From: Micromonosporaceae bacterium
Lineage (GTDB): Bacteria > Actinomycetota > Actinomycetes > Mycobacteriales > Micromonosporaceae
Direction of reading: 5' to 3'
Length of the DNA: 34,924 nt
Assembly (NCBI GenBank): GCA_007130245.1
Contig: SLSW01000060.1
Coordinates: 1 to 34,924 of the forward strand
Part shown: positions 17,701 to 24,894 of the stretch, in pieces
How positions within the stretch are numbered: the stretch's first letter is position 1
Layout of the letters: every line of letters begins with the position of its first letter
Notes under the pieces: generated by a model
What the model was told of the DNA's origin: nothing
The model's input: the letters and a program-made list of their open reading frames with translations, nothing else
Databases searched by the model: none
Translations under genes and position numbers: made by a program

Positions 17701-18510
17701 ATGACGCCGCCGCTGCCGGACTCGCCGACGCCGTCGCCACCCGCACCGACCGGGCCGGCCGGGACGGCGGGGCTGGACGTCGAGGTCCGCGACGACCTGG
17801 CGGAGGTGTTCCGCGATGCCGGCACCGAGGGCACGTTCGTGCTGTACGACGTGGCCGGTGACCGGCTGGTGACGGTCAACCCTGCCCGGGCGGAGCAGCC
17901 GTTCGTCCCGGCGTCGACCTTCAAGATCCCGCACAGCCTGATCGCGCTGGAGACCGGCGCGGTGGCGGACGAGCACGAGATCGTCCCGTACGGTGACGAG
18001 CCGCAGCCGGTGGCGGCGTGGGAGCAGGACATGGCCCTGCCGGACGCGGTGCGGCAGTCGAACGTGCCGGTGTTCCAGGAGCTGGCCCGCCGCATCGGGA
18101 TCGATGCCGAACAGGATTGGCTGGTGCGCCTCGGCTACGGCAACACGCAGGTGGGCGTCGAGGTCGAGCGCTTCTGGCTGGACGGGCCACTGGAAGTCTC
18201 GGCGGACGAGCAGGTGCGGTGGTTGGCACGCCTGGCCCGCCAGGAGCTGCCGGCCTCGGCCGAACATCAGGCCGTCGTACGCGACCTGGCGCTGGTGGAG
18301 GACACCGGGCGGTACGCGCTGTACGGAAAAACCGGGTGGGTCGCCGACGTCACGCCTCAGGTCGGATGGTGGGTCGGCTGGGTGGAACGGGACGGCGACG
18401 TCTACGCCTTCGCGTTGAACATGGACCTCGGCACCGCCGACGACGCGGGACTGCGCATCCCCCTGGGGCGTGACCTGCTGCACCGCCTCGAGGTCCTGCC
18501 CGACCGGTGA
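17701..18510 (+). CDS. Class D (OXA-like) beta-lactamase, signal out of frame
   Basis: A body of 269 codons with all class D motifs in order: the active-site STFK (Ser72, Lys75, in FVPASTFKIPHSL), SNV (QSNVPVF), YGN (GYGNTQVG), the WLDGPLEVSADEQV segment and KTG (YGKTGWV). These serine enzymes hydrolyse beta-lactams with a carboxylated lysine; some homologues act in peptidoglycan sensing. The ATG at 17701 has no ribosome-binding site and the Pro-rich start looks like a linker after a lipobox, so the true start is most likely the out-of-frame signal at 17625. As it stands the gene may be inactive. It converges with the otrA-like gene. Confidence 0.85.
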   Translation: MTPPLPDSPTPSPPAPTGPAGTAGLDVEVRDDLAEVFRDAGTEGTFVLYDVAGDRLVTVNPARAEQPFVPASTFKIPHSLIALETGAVADEHEIVPYGDEPQPVAAWEQDMALPDAVRQSNVPVFQELARRIGIDAEQDWLVRLGYGNTQVGVEVERFWLDGPLEVSADEQVRWLARLARQELPASAEHQAVVRDLALVEDTGRYALYGKTGWVADVTPQVGWWVGWVERDGDVYAFALNMDLGTADDAGLRIPLGRDLLHRLEVLPDR

Positions 18511-18536
18511 CCGCCCGCAGCGCGGTCCGCGACAGC

Positions 18537-20510
18537 TCACCCTCCCTGCCGCACCCGCTTGAGGTCCTGCAGGTAGGCCTGCCGGTCCAGCGGGTTGCCG
18601 TCGGTGCGCTCGCGCACCGGCGGCTTTCCGTGCACCGCCCGGTCGCCGTACGGCCGGGACGACCACGCGCCCTCCCCGCGGGTGAGTCCGGGCAGCAGCC
18701 GCTGGAACCCGGCGATGGTGCGCGCCGGGATGTCGCCCTCGATCAGCCAGCCGCCGGCTTCCGGCCGGGTGCCGCCGATGGTGGCCGCGGCGGCGGACAG
18801 CTCGGTCAGGACGGCGCCGAGCGTGTCGGCCGGCACCTCCAGCTCGAACCGGTGGCACGGCTCGAACACCCGGGTGCCGGCGGCCGCCAGCGCGGCCATC
18901 AGCACCAGCGGAGTCAGCTGGCGGAAGTCCGCCGAGGTGCTGACCGGCGCGGCGTACCCGCCCGCGGTCAGGCTGACCGCGCAGTCGGTGACCGGCCAGC
19001 CGTGCAGGCCCTGCTCGAGAATTGCGTGCACGGTCTCGGCCACCGCGTGGTGGAACGCCTTGAGCAGCAGGCCGGGCTCGCTGGCGACCCGGTAGGTCAC
19101 GCCGGAGCCGACCGGCGCCGGTTCGATGCGCAGCCCGACGGTGGCGGCGAACCCGGAGTGCGGCATCGCCTCGTACGCCTCGCCGGAGCCCGCGGGGCGT
19201 TCGATGTGGCGCAGGTGCGCGCGTGCGAACCTCGCCTCGATGCCGAACTCGTCGCGCAGCGTGGCGGCCAGCACCTCCTGCTGCACCTCGCCGTAGAGCA
19301 GCACCGAGGTGTCGCCGCCCGGCAGCGCGCGCACGCCGATGAGCGGGTCCCGCTCGGCCAGCCTGGTCAGCGCCGCGCGCAGGTCGCCGGCGCGGGCGCG
19401 GTCGGCTGCCACCACGCGGGTCTCCAGGGCCGGCCGCGGGAAGTGCGCCGCCGGGTCGGCGGCATCGGCGCCGGTGCAGGTGCCGGTGCCGGTGCCGATG
19501 CGGTCGCCGACCCGTACGCCCGGCAGGCCGGCGACCTTCGCGATGTCGCCGGCGGCCGCGACGCTGGCGCCGCTGCCGACCACCTCGACCGCGGTGACCG
19601 TGCCGCGGTGCCGGTTCACGCCGCCGTCGGGTCCGCGGCGCCGCACGGTGACCCGCTGGCGGTTGCGCAGCTCGCCGGAGCGCAGCCGGACGTAGGCGTG
19701 CCGGGCGCCGGTGCCGGAGTCGTGGAGGGCGAACACGACGCCGTCCGGGTCACCCGGTGCGGGGCGGGCGGTGGGCAGCAGCCGCAGCGTGTCCCGCAGG
19801 ATGTCGGCGCCCTCGCCGGTCAGGGCGGAGCCGAACACCACCGGGTGCAGGGTCGCTGCCGCCACCTGCGCGGCGACCAGCCGCCGCAGCCGCCCCGGCG
19901 CCGGTGTGGCGCCGTCGACCAGTTCGGCCAGCAGCGCATCGTCGCGGTCGGCCACGGTGGTGGCGACGAGGTCGCGGTAGGCGGGATCGTCCGGGTGGTA
20001 CGGGACGGTGCGGACGTCGCGGGTGCCGGCGCCGGTGGCGGAGTTCACCGGCAGCACCGGCATCGCGAGCTTGGTGGCGAGCTCGTCCAGCAGCTCTCCG
20101 GTGCGGGCACCCGTCCGGTCGATCTTGTTGACGAACAGCAGCGTGGGCAGCCGCAGCCGTCGCAGGGTGCGCGCCAGCACGCGGGTCTGCGCCTGCATGC
20201 CTTCGACCGCGGAGACGACCAGGATGACGGCGTCCAGCACGGCGAGCGCCCGTTCGACCTCGGCGATGAAGTCGGGGTGCCCCGGGGTGTCGATCAGGTT
20301 GACGCGCCGGTCGGAAAGGGGGAACGACGCCACCGCGGTGCGGATGGTGATGCCGCGGCGGCGTTCGATGTCGCCGGTGTCGGTCTGGGTGTTGCCGGTG
20401 TCGACCGAGCCGAGCCGGTCGATCACGCCGGCGTCGTACAGCAGCCGTTCGGTCAGGCTGGTCTTACCGGCGTCGACATGGGCCAGGATTCCAAGGTTGA
20501 CGGTGGGCAT
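18537..20510 (-). CDS. Tetracycline ribosomal protection protein, OtrA/TetM-like
   Basis: 657-residue EF-G-like GTPase, near the usual length of about 640-660 for TetM/OtrA proteins that release tetracyclines from the ribosome. G1 is AHVDAGKT (10-17), then RGITIRTAVASF (G2), DTPGH (G3) and NKID (G4); domains II-V follow to LDRQAYLQDLKRVRQGG. ATG 20510 matches the conserved start MPTVNLGILAHVDAGKT. Such genes also occur in non-producers, so no biosynthetic cluster need be near. An out-of-frame short ORF overlaps its start, which may mean ribosome-based attenuation as in tet(M). Confidence 0.9.
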   Translation of the reverse strand: MPTVNLGILAHVDAGKTSLTERLLYDAGVIDRLGSVDTGNTQTDTGDIERRRGITIRTAVASFPLSDRRVNLIDTPGHPDFIAEVERALAVLDAVILVVSAVEGMQAQTRVLARTLRRLRLPTLLFVNKIDRTGARTGELLDELATKLAMPVLPVNSATGAGTRDVRTVPYHPDDPAYRDLVATTVADRDDALLAELVDGATPAPGRLRRLVAAQVAAATLHPVVFGSALTGEGADILRDTLRLLPTARPAPGDPDGVVFALHDSGTGARHAYVRLRSGELRNRQRVTVRRRGPDGGVNRHRGTVTAVEVVGSGASVAAAGDIAKVAGLPGVRVGDRIGTGTGTCTGADAADPAAHFPRPALETRVVAADRARAGDLRAALTRLAERDPLIGVRALPGGDTSVLLYGEVQQEVLAATLRDEFGIEARFARAHLRHIERPAGSGEAYEAMPHSGFAATVGLRIEPAPVGSGVTYRVASEPGLLLKAFHHAVAETVHAILEQGLHGWPVTDCAVSLTAGGYAAPVSTSADFRQLTPLVLMAALAAAGTRVFEPCHRFELEVPADTLGAVLTELSAAAATIGGTRPEAGGWLIEGDIPARTIAGFQRLLPGLTRGEGAWSSRPYGDRAVHGKPPVRERTDGNPLDRQAYLQDLKRVRQGG

Positions 20511-20577
20511 GAGCGCGAGCGACCTCGAGAACTGTCGTGCGGGCAGGGCACTGAGGTGTTCCGAGGTGGCGGCGCAT
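20464..20577 (-). CDS. Possible leader peptide overlapping the otrA-like start
   Basis: A 37-codon frame starts with ATG 20577, five bases after a GGGAGG ribosome site, which is stronger than that of the main gene. It runs across the ATG at 20510 in another frame and stops at 20464. The peptide is rich in Arg, Pro and His and ends PGPCRRR. Ribosomes stalled by a drug on it could change access to the resistance gene start. No other function is suggested, and translation is unproven. Confidence 0.4.
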   Translation of the reverse strand: MRRHLGTPQCPARTTVLEVARAHAHRQPWNPGPCRRR

Positions 20578-20700
20578 GTCAACCTCCCGGGTCCGGCTAG
20601 GTTGCCGCGGATGATAACGCGTACGTTGTGCCGCTGCAGCCGGTTTTCGCGGTGGGGCAAAGCGGTTGCGACCGGCAGGGCGGACGTTCAGGATGGCCGG

Positions 20701-21438
20701 ATGTCGCTTCGCCACCATGAGATCGCCGAGTCGAGCCACCGCATTCTCAACCCGTTCACCGATGAGAAGGTCCACCTGCTGGGTGAGGTGTGCCGGCTGC
20801 GGCCGGGCCAGCGGATGCTGGATTTGGCCTGCGGCAAGGGCGAGATGCTGTGCCAGTGGGCCGCCCGGCACGGCGTGTCCGGTATCGGGGTCGACATCAG
20901 TGAGGTGTTTCTCGCCGCGGCGCAGTCGCGGGCGCAGGAGTTGCACGTTGCCGACCGGGTCAGCTTCGTGCAGGGCGACGCCGGGGCGTACGTCGCCGAA
21001 CCGGCCGGGTTCGATGTGGTGTCGTGCATCGGCGCCAGCTGGATCGGCGAGGGCCTGGCCGGAACGCTGGAGCTGATGCGCCCGGCGGTACGCGAGGACG
21101 GGCTGCTGATGTTGGGCGAGCCGTACTGGATCGGTGATCCGCCGCCGGAGGCGTACGAGGCGCTGGGGATGGGACGGGAGGACTACACCAGCCTGGTCGG
21201 CACCCTGGACCGCTTCACCGCGGCCGGGGTGGAGCTGGTGGAGATGGTGCTGGCCGACGGCGACAGCTGGGACCGGTACGTGGCCGCCCAGTGGTGGACG
21301 ATCAGCCACTGGCTGGACGACAACCCGGAAGACCCGGACCACGCGGCGATGCGCGAGTTCCTCGACAAGGCGCGGCGCTCGCATCTGGAGTATCAGCGCG
21401 ACTACCTGGGTTGGGGTGTGTTCGTGCTGCGCCCGTGA
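20701..21438 (+). CDS. SAM-dependent methyltransferase
   Basis: 245-residue class I methyltransferase. SAM motif I is MLDLACGKGEML (39-50), followed by GIGVDISEVFL, FVQGDAGAYV, DVVSCIGASWIGEG and a post-motif LGEPYWI. Its C-terminal part is rich in Trp and acidic residues (DSWDRYVAAQWWTISHWLDD), as in a group of uncharacterised SAM methyltransferases; the substrate is unknown. It is divergent from the otrA-like gene with 190 nt between the two starts. Confidence 0.88.
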   Translation: MSLRHHEIAESSHRILNPFTDEKVHLLGEVCRLRPGQRMLDLACGKGEMLCQWAARHGVSGIGVDISEVFLAAAQSRAQELHVADRVSFVQGDAGAYVAEPAGFDVVSCIGASWIGEGLAGTLELMRPAVREDGLLMLGEPYWIGDPPPEAYEALGMGREDYTSLVGTLDRFTAAGVELVEMVLADGDSWDRYVAAQWWTISHWLDDNPEDPDHAAMREFLDKARRSHLEYQRDYLGWGVFVLRP

Positions 21439-21507
21439 GCCGCACGGCGGCTCCCGAGCAAGATCGGCGACAGCGACGTGGGGTCGGGTGACGGGACGCT
21501 GGCCGGG

Positions 21508-21595
21508 GGCAGGGACCTTGGTGACCCCTCCACCTCTGCTGACTCGTGACACAGCGGGCTGAGCCCGCTGTCCCATGAGTCAGCAGAGCGGGAGG
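21508..21595 (+). repeat. Dispersed hairpin repeat, copy A
   Basis: An 88-nt element about 84% identical to the reverse complement of 34439-34527. It folds into a long hairpin: TCTGCTGACTC pairs with GAGTCAGCAGA, CCTCC with GGAGG, and the tip is a perfect 10-bp stem ACAGCGGGCT-G-AGCCCGCTGT. It starts 70 nt after the methyltransferase stop. The rest of this 300-nt spacer holds the promoter of the small membrane gene and no further gene. Confidence 0.85.
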
Positions 21596-21690
21596 CAGGT
21601 GGAGAACCAACCGCGCATGCCGCGATAGGGACCACGTCGCGCCGTGCCCTCCCGATCGCGCGAGGTGCTGTCGGTGTGACACGGCACGAC

Positions 21691-21740
21691 TAGAATGAGG
21701 GCGCCTCGATCCGGGCAGCTATCCGCGGAAGGGAGAGGCC
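21691..21740 (+). promoter_or_regulatory. Promoter and leader shared by two paralogous small membrane genes (copy 1)
   Basis: A TAGAAT -10-like box is followed by ATGAGGGCGCC, then GCAGCTATCCGCGGAAGGGA and GAGGCC just before the start codon. The same arrangement, with TATCAT, precedes the paralogue at 22459. The conserved leader includes the ribosome-binding site. The spacing suggests transcription starts within or next to the conserved leader block. Confidence 0.55.
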
Positions 21741-21926
21741 ATGTCCGAGAGCCGTCGGCCCGTCATGAACAACAAGCCGAGTGGTGCGCTCGGGTTCATC
21801 TATCTGATCAGTGTGATCGGTGCGGCCGTCTACTTCGTCAAAGTGGCCAACGGCTTGCTGACGACCGGGGCGATCTGCCGGCATATGGCGCGGTGCAGGG
21901 TTGATGATACGGCGCGCCACCGGTGA
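21741..21926 (+). CDS. Small membrane protein, deletion chimera
   Basis: 61 residues. Residues 1-36 match the N-terminus of the paralogue at 22459 (SESRRPVMNNKPSGALGFIY and one transmembrane helix ending VANG). The tail LLTTGAICRHMA instead matches the end of the protein at 22676 (LMTGAICWQIRA), also at DNA level (GACCGGGGCGATCTGC shared). An ancestral copy of the two-gene array thus seems to have lost everything between the two segments. The frame stays open and runs 23 nt into the acetyltransferase gene. It may still be translated; a functional role is doubtful. Confidence 0.6.
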   Translation: MSESRRPVMNNKPSGALGFIYLISVIGAAVYFVKVANGLLTTGAICRHMARCRVDDTARHR

Positions 21927-22344
21927 CGACGTGGCGGCGATCGTGGCGATGCTGGCCGACGACCCGCTCGGCGCCGCACGGGAGACGCCCGGCGACCTGG
22001 CGCCGTACCTGGCGGCGTTCGCCGTCATAGACGCTGACCCGCATCAACGGCTGGTGGTCGCCGAGCGCGCCGGCCAGGTCGTGGGCACCCTGCAGTTGAC
22101 GCTGCTGCCCGGGCTTTCCCGTCGCGCCGCCACCCGCGCCCAGGTGGAGGCGGTGCGGGTGGCCGACTCCGAACGTGGGGCTGGTCTCGGTGGACAGTTG
22201 CTGCGCTGGGCGATCGACGAGGCGCGCCGCAGCGGTTGCGCACTCGTGCAGCTGACGACCGACCGGGCGCGCGCCGACGCCCACCGGTTCTACGAGTCGC
22301 TGGGGTTCGAAGCGACCCACGTCGGCTACAAGCTGACGCTGTGA
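21904..22344 (+). CDS. GNAT-family N-acetyltransferase
   Basis: 146 residues with the GNAT fold: IRRATGDDVAAIVAMLADDP at the N-terminus, the strand RLVVAERAGQVVGTLQLT, the acetyl-CoA motif VRVADSERGAGLGGQLLRWA and the C-terminal HRFYESLGFEATHVGYKL. The acceptor is unknown; this type includes protein and small-molecule acetyltransferases. The start is ATG 21904; a TTG one codon earlier is possible. It begins inside the chimeric small gene and may be expressed from the promoter at 21691. Confidence 0.9.
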   Translation: MIRRATGDDVAAIVAMLADDPLGAARETPGDLAPYLAAFAVIDADPHQRLVVAERAGQVVGTLQLTLLPGLSRRAATRAQVEAVRVADSERGAGLGGQLLRWAIDEARRSGCALVQLTTDRARADAHRFYESLGFEATHVGYKLTL

Positions 22345-22413
22345 CACCGGGATTCGGGGTGCGCCGGCCCAGGGTGGCTGTCGCGCGACGCCGTCCCGCT
22401 GGTGCGGAGCGCG

Positions 22414-22458
22414 TATCATGAGGGCGCCCCGGGCAGCTATCCGCGGAAGGGAGAGGCC
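22414..22458 (+). promoter_or_regulatory. Promoter and leader shared by two paralogous small membrane genes (copy 2)
   Basis: TATCAT (22414-22419), ATGAGGGCGCC and the leader ending GCGGAAGGGAGAGGCC repeat the arrangement at 21691-21740, with a deletion of about 4 nt. Conservation extends from the -10 box to the start codon, so the two small genes were duplicated with their promoter. Confidence 0.55.
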
Positions 22459-22659
22459 GTGTCCGAGAAGCGTCGGCCCATCATCAACAACAACCCGAGT
22501 AATCCGCTCGGATTCGTCTATTTGCTCACTGTGATCGGTGCCGCCGTCTACTTTGTCGGCGTGGCCAACGGTTTCTGGAGCGTGGTGCTCGCGCTGCTGA
22601 AGTCGCTGGTCTGGCCCGCCTTCGTGGTCTACCGGGCGCTCGAGCTGCTCAGCATCTAG
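22459..22659 (+). CDS. Small two-helix membrane protein
   Basis: 66 residues starting at GTG 22459 (SEKRRPIINNNPSNPLGFVY), a polar Asn-rich head, a transmembrane helix FVYLLTVIGAAVYFVGVAN and a second hydrophobic segment WSVVLALLKSLVWPAFVVYR. It is the intact form of the gene at 21741. GGAAGGGAGAG lies just upstream. I do not recognise a named family. It is followed after 16 nt by another small membrane gene and both are likely co-transcribed. Confidence 0.8.
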   Translation: MSEKRRPIINNNPSNPLGFVYLLTVIGAAVYFVGVANGFWSVVLALLKSLVWPAFVVYRALELLSI

Positions 22660-22675
22660 CAGGTCGGACTCGACC

Positions 22676-22912
22676 ATGTCCACCGCTGGGACGAGCACAC
22701 GCCCACGCGCCAACCCTTGGCTCGCCTGGATGCGTGACCTGAGCGCGAGCCTGCTGGTCGTCAGCGGTGTCGCTGTCACCATCCAGATGCTCAACACCGG
22801 TGCCATCGCTCCAGGATGGCTGATCACGACGGTCGCAGGTCTCGTCCTCGGCGTCGCGTGGCTGATGACCGGGGCGATCTGCTGGCAGATACGGGCGCGC
22901 GATCATCGCTGA
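22676..22912 (+). CDS. Small two-helix membrane protein, second gene of the array
   Basis: 78 residues: a polar, basic head (STRPRANPWLAWMRD), two transmembrane helices (LSASLLVVSGVAVTIQML and LITTVAGLVLGVAWLMTGAI) and a short basic tail. No family is recognised. Its C-terminal end is the source of the tail of the chimeric gene at 21741. It overlaps the convergent NnrS-like gene by 10 nt. Confidence 0.75.
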   Translation: MSTAGTSTRPRANPWLAWMRDLSASLLVVSGVAVTIQMLNTGAIAPGWLITTVAGLVLGVAWLMTGAICWQIRARDHR

Positions 22913-23355
22913 CCCGCGGCGTGGATGACGCGGCTCGCGGCGAGGGCGAGGAACAGCACCACCGCCAGCACGTTGAGCACGCCACCTGTCTGCCACGCGA
23001 TCAGGTTGCCGGCGGCGTCACCGCCGACCAGACGCAGCACCAGGGAGCCGTGCAGCAGCACCAGCGGCGCGTAGAGCACCGGATGGTACGGCAGCCGCAC
23101 GCCCAGCACCGCCGGCAGGATCACGGGCGCGTGGGCGAGCACCATGGAGATGACGAAGCCGAGGAACAGCGCGTGCAGCATGGCGCCGTAGCTGGCCGGC
23201 TCGCCCATCTGTCCGGCGACGATCCACAGCACACCGGCGACGGCGAGCCAGGCGTACCCGCCGAGCAGCGCGAGCGCCATGTACCGGGTCAGGCCGGTCG
23301 CTCGTACGCTAACCTCCGCGTTATTTCCGATGTAAGTCGTAAAAACTACCCTCAT
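22903..23355 (-). CDS. NnrS-like membrane protein, N-terminally short
   Basis: 150 residues from ATG 23355. The segment from TRYMALALLGGYAWL onward has four or five membrane helices with GAMLHALFLGFVISMVLAHAPVILPAV and LPYHPVLYAPLVLLHGSLVLRLVGG, like the C-terminal half of NnrS-type proteins, which are near 400 residues in nitrite/NO loci. The first 20 residues overlap the end of the regulator gene in another frame and look unrelated, so the protein is either a stump or starts later (ATG 23280). A GGAGG lies just after the regulator stop but no start follows at the right distance. Function is doubtful. Confidence 0.6.
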   Translation of the reverse strand: MRVVFTTYIGNNAEVSVRATGLTRYMALALLGGYAWLAVAGVLWIVAGQMGEPASYGAMLHALFLGFVISMVLAHAPVILPAVLGVRLPYHPVLYAPLVLLHGSLVLRLVGGDAAGNLIAWQTGGVLNVLAVVLFLALAASRVIHAAGQR

Positions 23356-24061
23356 GGGCGGTCTGCTCGTCCACCGGCTCCCGGCGGCGTAGGTGGGCGA
23401 GGCACAGGTGCGGTTGCACGAACGGCTCCAGCCGGTCGGTGTCGATCGGGGCATTGAGCTCCGCCAGCAGGCCCTGCATGAGCCCGAGGTGGATGGAGCA
23501 GACCACCTCGCGGTGCGCCACCGCGGTCTCCCGGAACGGGCAGTGGTGCAGCCGGATCTGCCCCTCCTCGTCGCCGGTGGTGACCGCCTCGGGCGCGAAG
23601 CCGATCTCGTCGAGGGTGGCGACCAGCCGCCGGGTGGCGGACTCCGCGTCGACCCGCCGGAACGGTGGTGGCCGTTCGGTGAGGTAACGCCCCCAGACGC
23701 GGCCGGCGTGGGTGGCGGCCTGGGCCGGCTGCGGTTCCTGCGCGGCGACATAGCTGGCGAGGATCTCGGCGAGCAGCCGGTAGCTGCGCCGCCCGGAGGC
23801 GGGCCCGCGCGACCGGGCCTGGTAGAGCACGCGCGGCCGGCCGGGCTGGTCACGCTCCTCCACGGTGCGGGCCACCAGCTCGGAGGCGACCAGCGCGTCG
23901 AGGTGGAACCGGACCGTGTTGGGGTGCAGGCCGACGCGCCGGGCGATCTCGCCTGCCGCCAGCGGCTGCTCGCTGCCCTGCAGGATGTCCAGCACCCGCG
24001 CGCGGCTGTCCCCCAGCCCGGACGGGCCGGGGTCGGGCTGCGTCAGGTCGTGGACGTCCAT
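23321..24061 (-). CDS. ArsR/SufR-like winged-helix regulator with Cys/His sensor region
   Basis: 246 residues. The winged helix-turn-helix spans about 20-80 (SRARVLDILQGSEQPLAAGE, VGLHPNTVRFHLDALVASEL). The C-terminal half has LHHCPF (Cys174), EVVCSIHLG (Cys188) and PHLCLAHL (Cys220) with nearby His residues. The first pair has spacing similar to SufR Fe-S repressors, so binding of a metal or iron-sulfur cluster, and sensing of NO or redox state, is plausible. It stands within the ferredoxin/cupredoxin/NnrS-like series, and the palindrome at 24659 may be its operator. Confidence 0.8.
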   Translation of the reverse strand: MDVHDLTQPDPGPSGLGDSRARVLDILQGSEQPLAAGEIARRVGLHPNTVRFHLDALVASELVARTVEERDQPGRPRVLYQARSRGPASGRRSYRLLAEILASYVAAQEPQPAQAATHAGRVWGRYLTERPPPFRRVDAESATRRLVATLDEIGFAPEAVTTGDEEGQIRLHHCPFRETAVAHREVVCSIHLGLMQGLLAELNAPIDTDRLEPFVQPHLCLAHLRRREPVDEQTAHEGSFYDLHRK

Positions 24062-24133
24062 ACCTGATTCTCACATGATGATCGGAAAAATGACAGTCAG
24101 CGGACTACCGCCGCGGCGTGCAGTGCTCGGGCA

Positions 24134-24275
24134 TCATCGGTCACCGGTGACGTCACCGGGCACGACGGCCATCTCCACCAGCGACACCTCGACAGTCTGC
24201 GCGCCGCCGCCGAGCGGCGGAGACCCCACCGGGTGCCGCCGGTTCCGGCTGACCGGTCGCCTCCCCGGAACTCAC
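24134..24275 (-). pseudogene. Frameshifted stub of a cupredoxin / nitrite-reductase-like gene
   Basis: A frame opens with GTG 24275 overlapping the ferredoxin stop (GTGA). It reads [16 protein letters not shown] and then, after a shift in a CGG/GGC run, continues in the next frame as AQTVEVSLVEMAVVPGDVTG, ending at TGA 24134. The second part looks like the first strand of a blue-copper domain (VEVSLVEM-x-VVPGDV) as found at the start of actinobacterial NirK-type or cupredoxin proteins. The rest of that gene is absent. This rests on a short match and needs a homology search. Confidence 0.4.
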
Positions 24276-24625
24276 CCGGTCTCCTCGTCGCGGGGCGGAT
24301 GGGAGGCGACCAGCTCGGTGTCGACGCCGAGCGGTCCTAACTTGGCGGCGCCACCGGGTGAGCCGAGCGGACCGTCGCGGCCGGGCAGCGTCTGCTCGAA
24401 GAACCGGGCGTTGTCCTCCTGGTAGACCTGCCACTGTGGGGGCAGGTCGTCCTCGTAGTAGATCGCCTCGACCGGGCACACCGGTTCGCACGCCCCGCAG
24501 TCCACGCACTCGTCGGGGTGGATGTAGAGCGACCGGCCGCCCTCGTAGATGCAGTCGACCGGGCACTCCTCGACGCAGGCGCGGTCCATCACGTCGATGC
24601 ACGGCTCTCCGATGACGTAGGTCAC
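24272..24625 (-). CDS. fdxA: 7Fe ferredoxin (FdxA-like)
   Basis: 117 residues. The two clusters are set by Cys9, Cys17, Cys21, Cys25 ([17 protein letters not shown]) and Cys40, Cys43, Cys46, Cys50 ([11 protein letters not shown]), the arrangement of [3Fe-4S][4Fe-4S] actinobacterial ferredoxins. The C-terminal 60 residues are a variable tail. The start is GTG 24625 with AAGGAG nine bases upstream. It donates electrons to an unknown partner, perhaps the lost nitrite reductase of this locus. The palindrome at 24659 lies immediately upstream and probably controls it. Confidence 0.93.
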   Translation of the reverse strand: MTYVIGEPCIDVMDRACVEECPVDCIYEGGRSLYIHPDECVDCGACEPVCPVEAIYYEDDLPPQWQVYQEDNARFFEQTLPGRDGPLGSPGGAAKLGPLGVDTELVASHPPRDEETG

Positions 24626-24658
24626 AGGCCTTTTCTCCTTCCTGCCGGGTAGTGAGGT

Positions 24659-24676
24659 TATGTTTTCACAAACATA
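24659..24676. promoter_or_regulatory. Palindromic operator upstream of the ferredoxin gene
   Basis: TATGTTT-TCAC-AAACATA is a perfect 7-bp inverted repeat with a 4-nt centre, in an AT-rich patch that stands out from the local GC-rich sequence. It lies 34 nt before the ferredoxin start. Further AT-rich half-site-like sequence (GTGGTAAAAACA) follows. It is the likeliest binding site of the ArsR/SufR-like regulator, by position only. Confidence 0.65.
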
Positions 24677-24690
24677 GTGGTAAAAACAAG

Positions 24691-24867
24691 GAGGCGCTCT
24701 GGACCGGGCTGGAGGCCGGGAGCGCGGACCCGAGACCTGGCGGGTGCGCCCCGGCCGGCCCGAGGCAGCCGGTGACCGGTGGTGAATGGTGGCGGTACGC
24801 GCACCGGCTGTCCGCCGTGGTCGTCAAGGCCAGCGTGCCGGTCGGGCTGCTGCTCGCGCGGACCTGA
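24691..24867 (+). other. Possible small gene or 3' gene fragment, divergent from ferredoxin
   Basis: The last 28 codons before TGA 24865-24867 read [20 protein letters not shown] and then VGLLLART, with strong coding-like G/C third positions. AAGGAGG stands at 24687-24693 but no ATG, GTG or TTG follows in frame at a normal distance. A short gene with a degenerate start or the 3' end of a lost gene is possible. I do not recognise the family. Confidence 0.3.
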
Positions 24868-24894
24868 TGAGTTGATGAGTGAGGAGTGAGGACG

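Noticed and set aside
20511-20660. Longer N-terminus for the OtrA-like protein (50 extra codons)
   Set aside because: The family start MPTVNLGILAHVDAGKT is at 20510, and the upstream in-frame codons have no similarity.
24652-24690. Start of the small plus-strand frame at GTG 24652
   Set aside because: It would translate straight through the palindromic operator; only the 3' portion has coding-like codon use.
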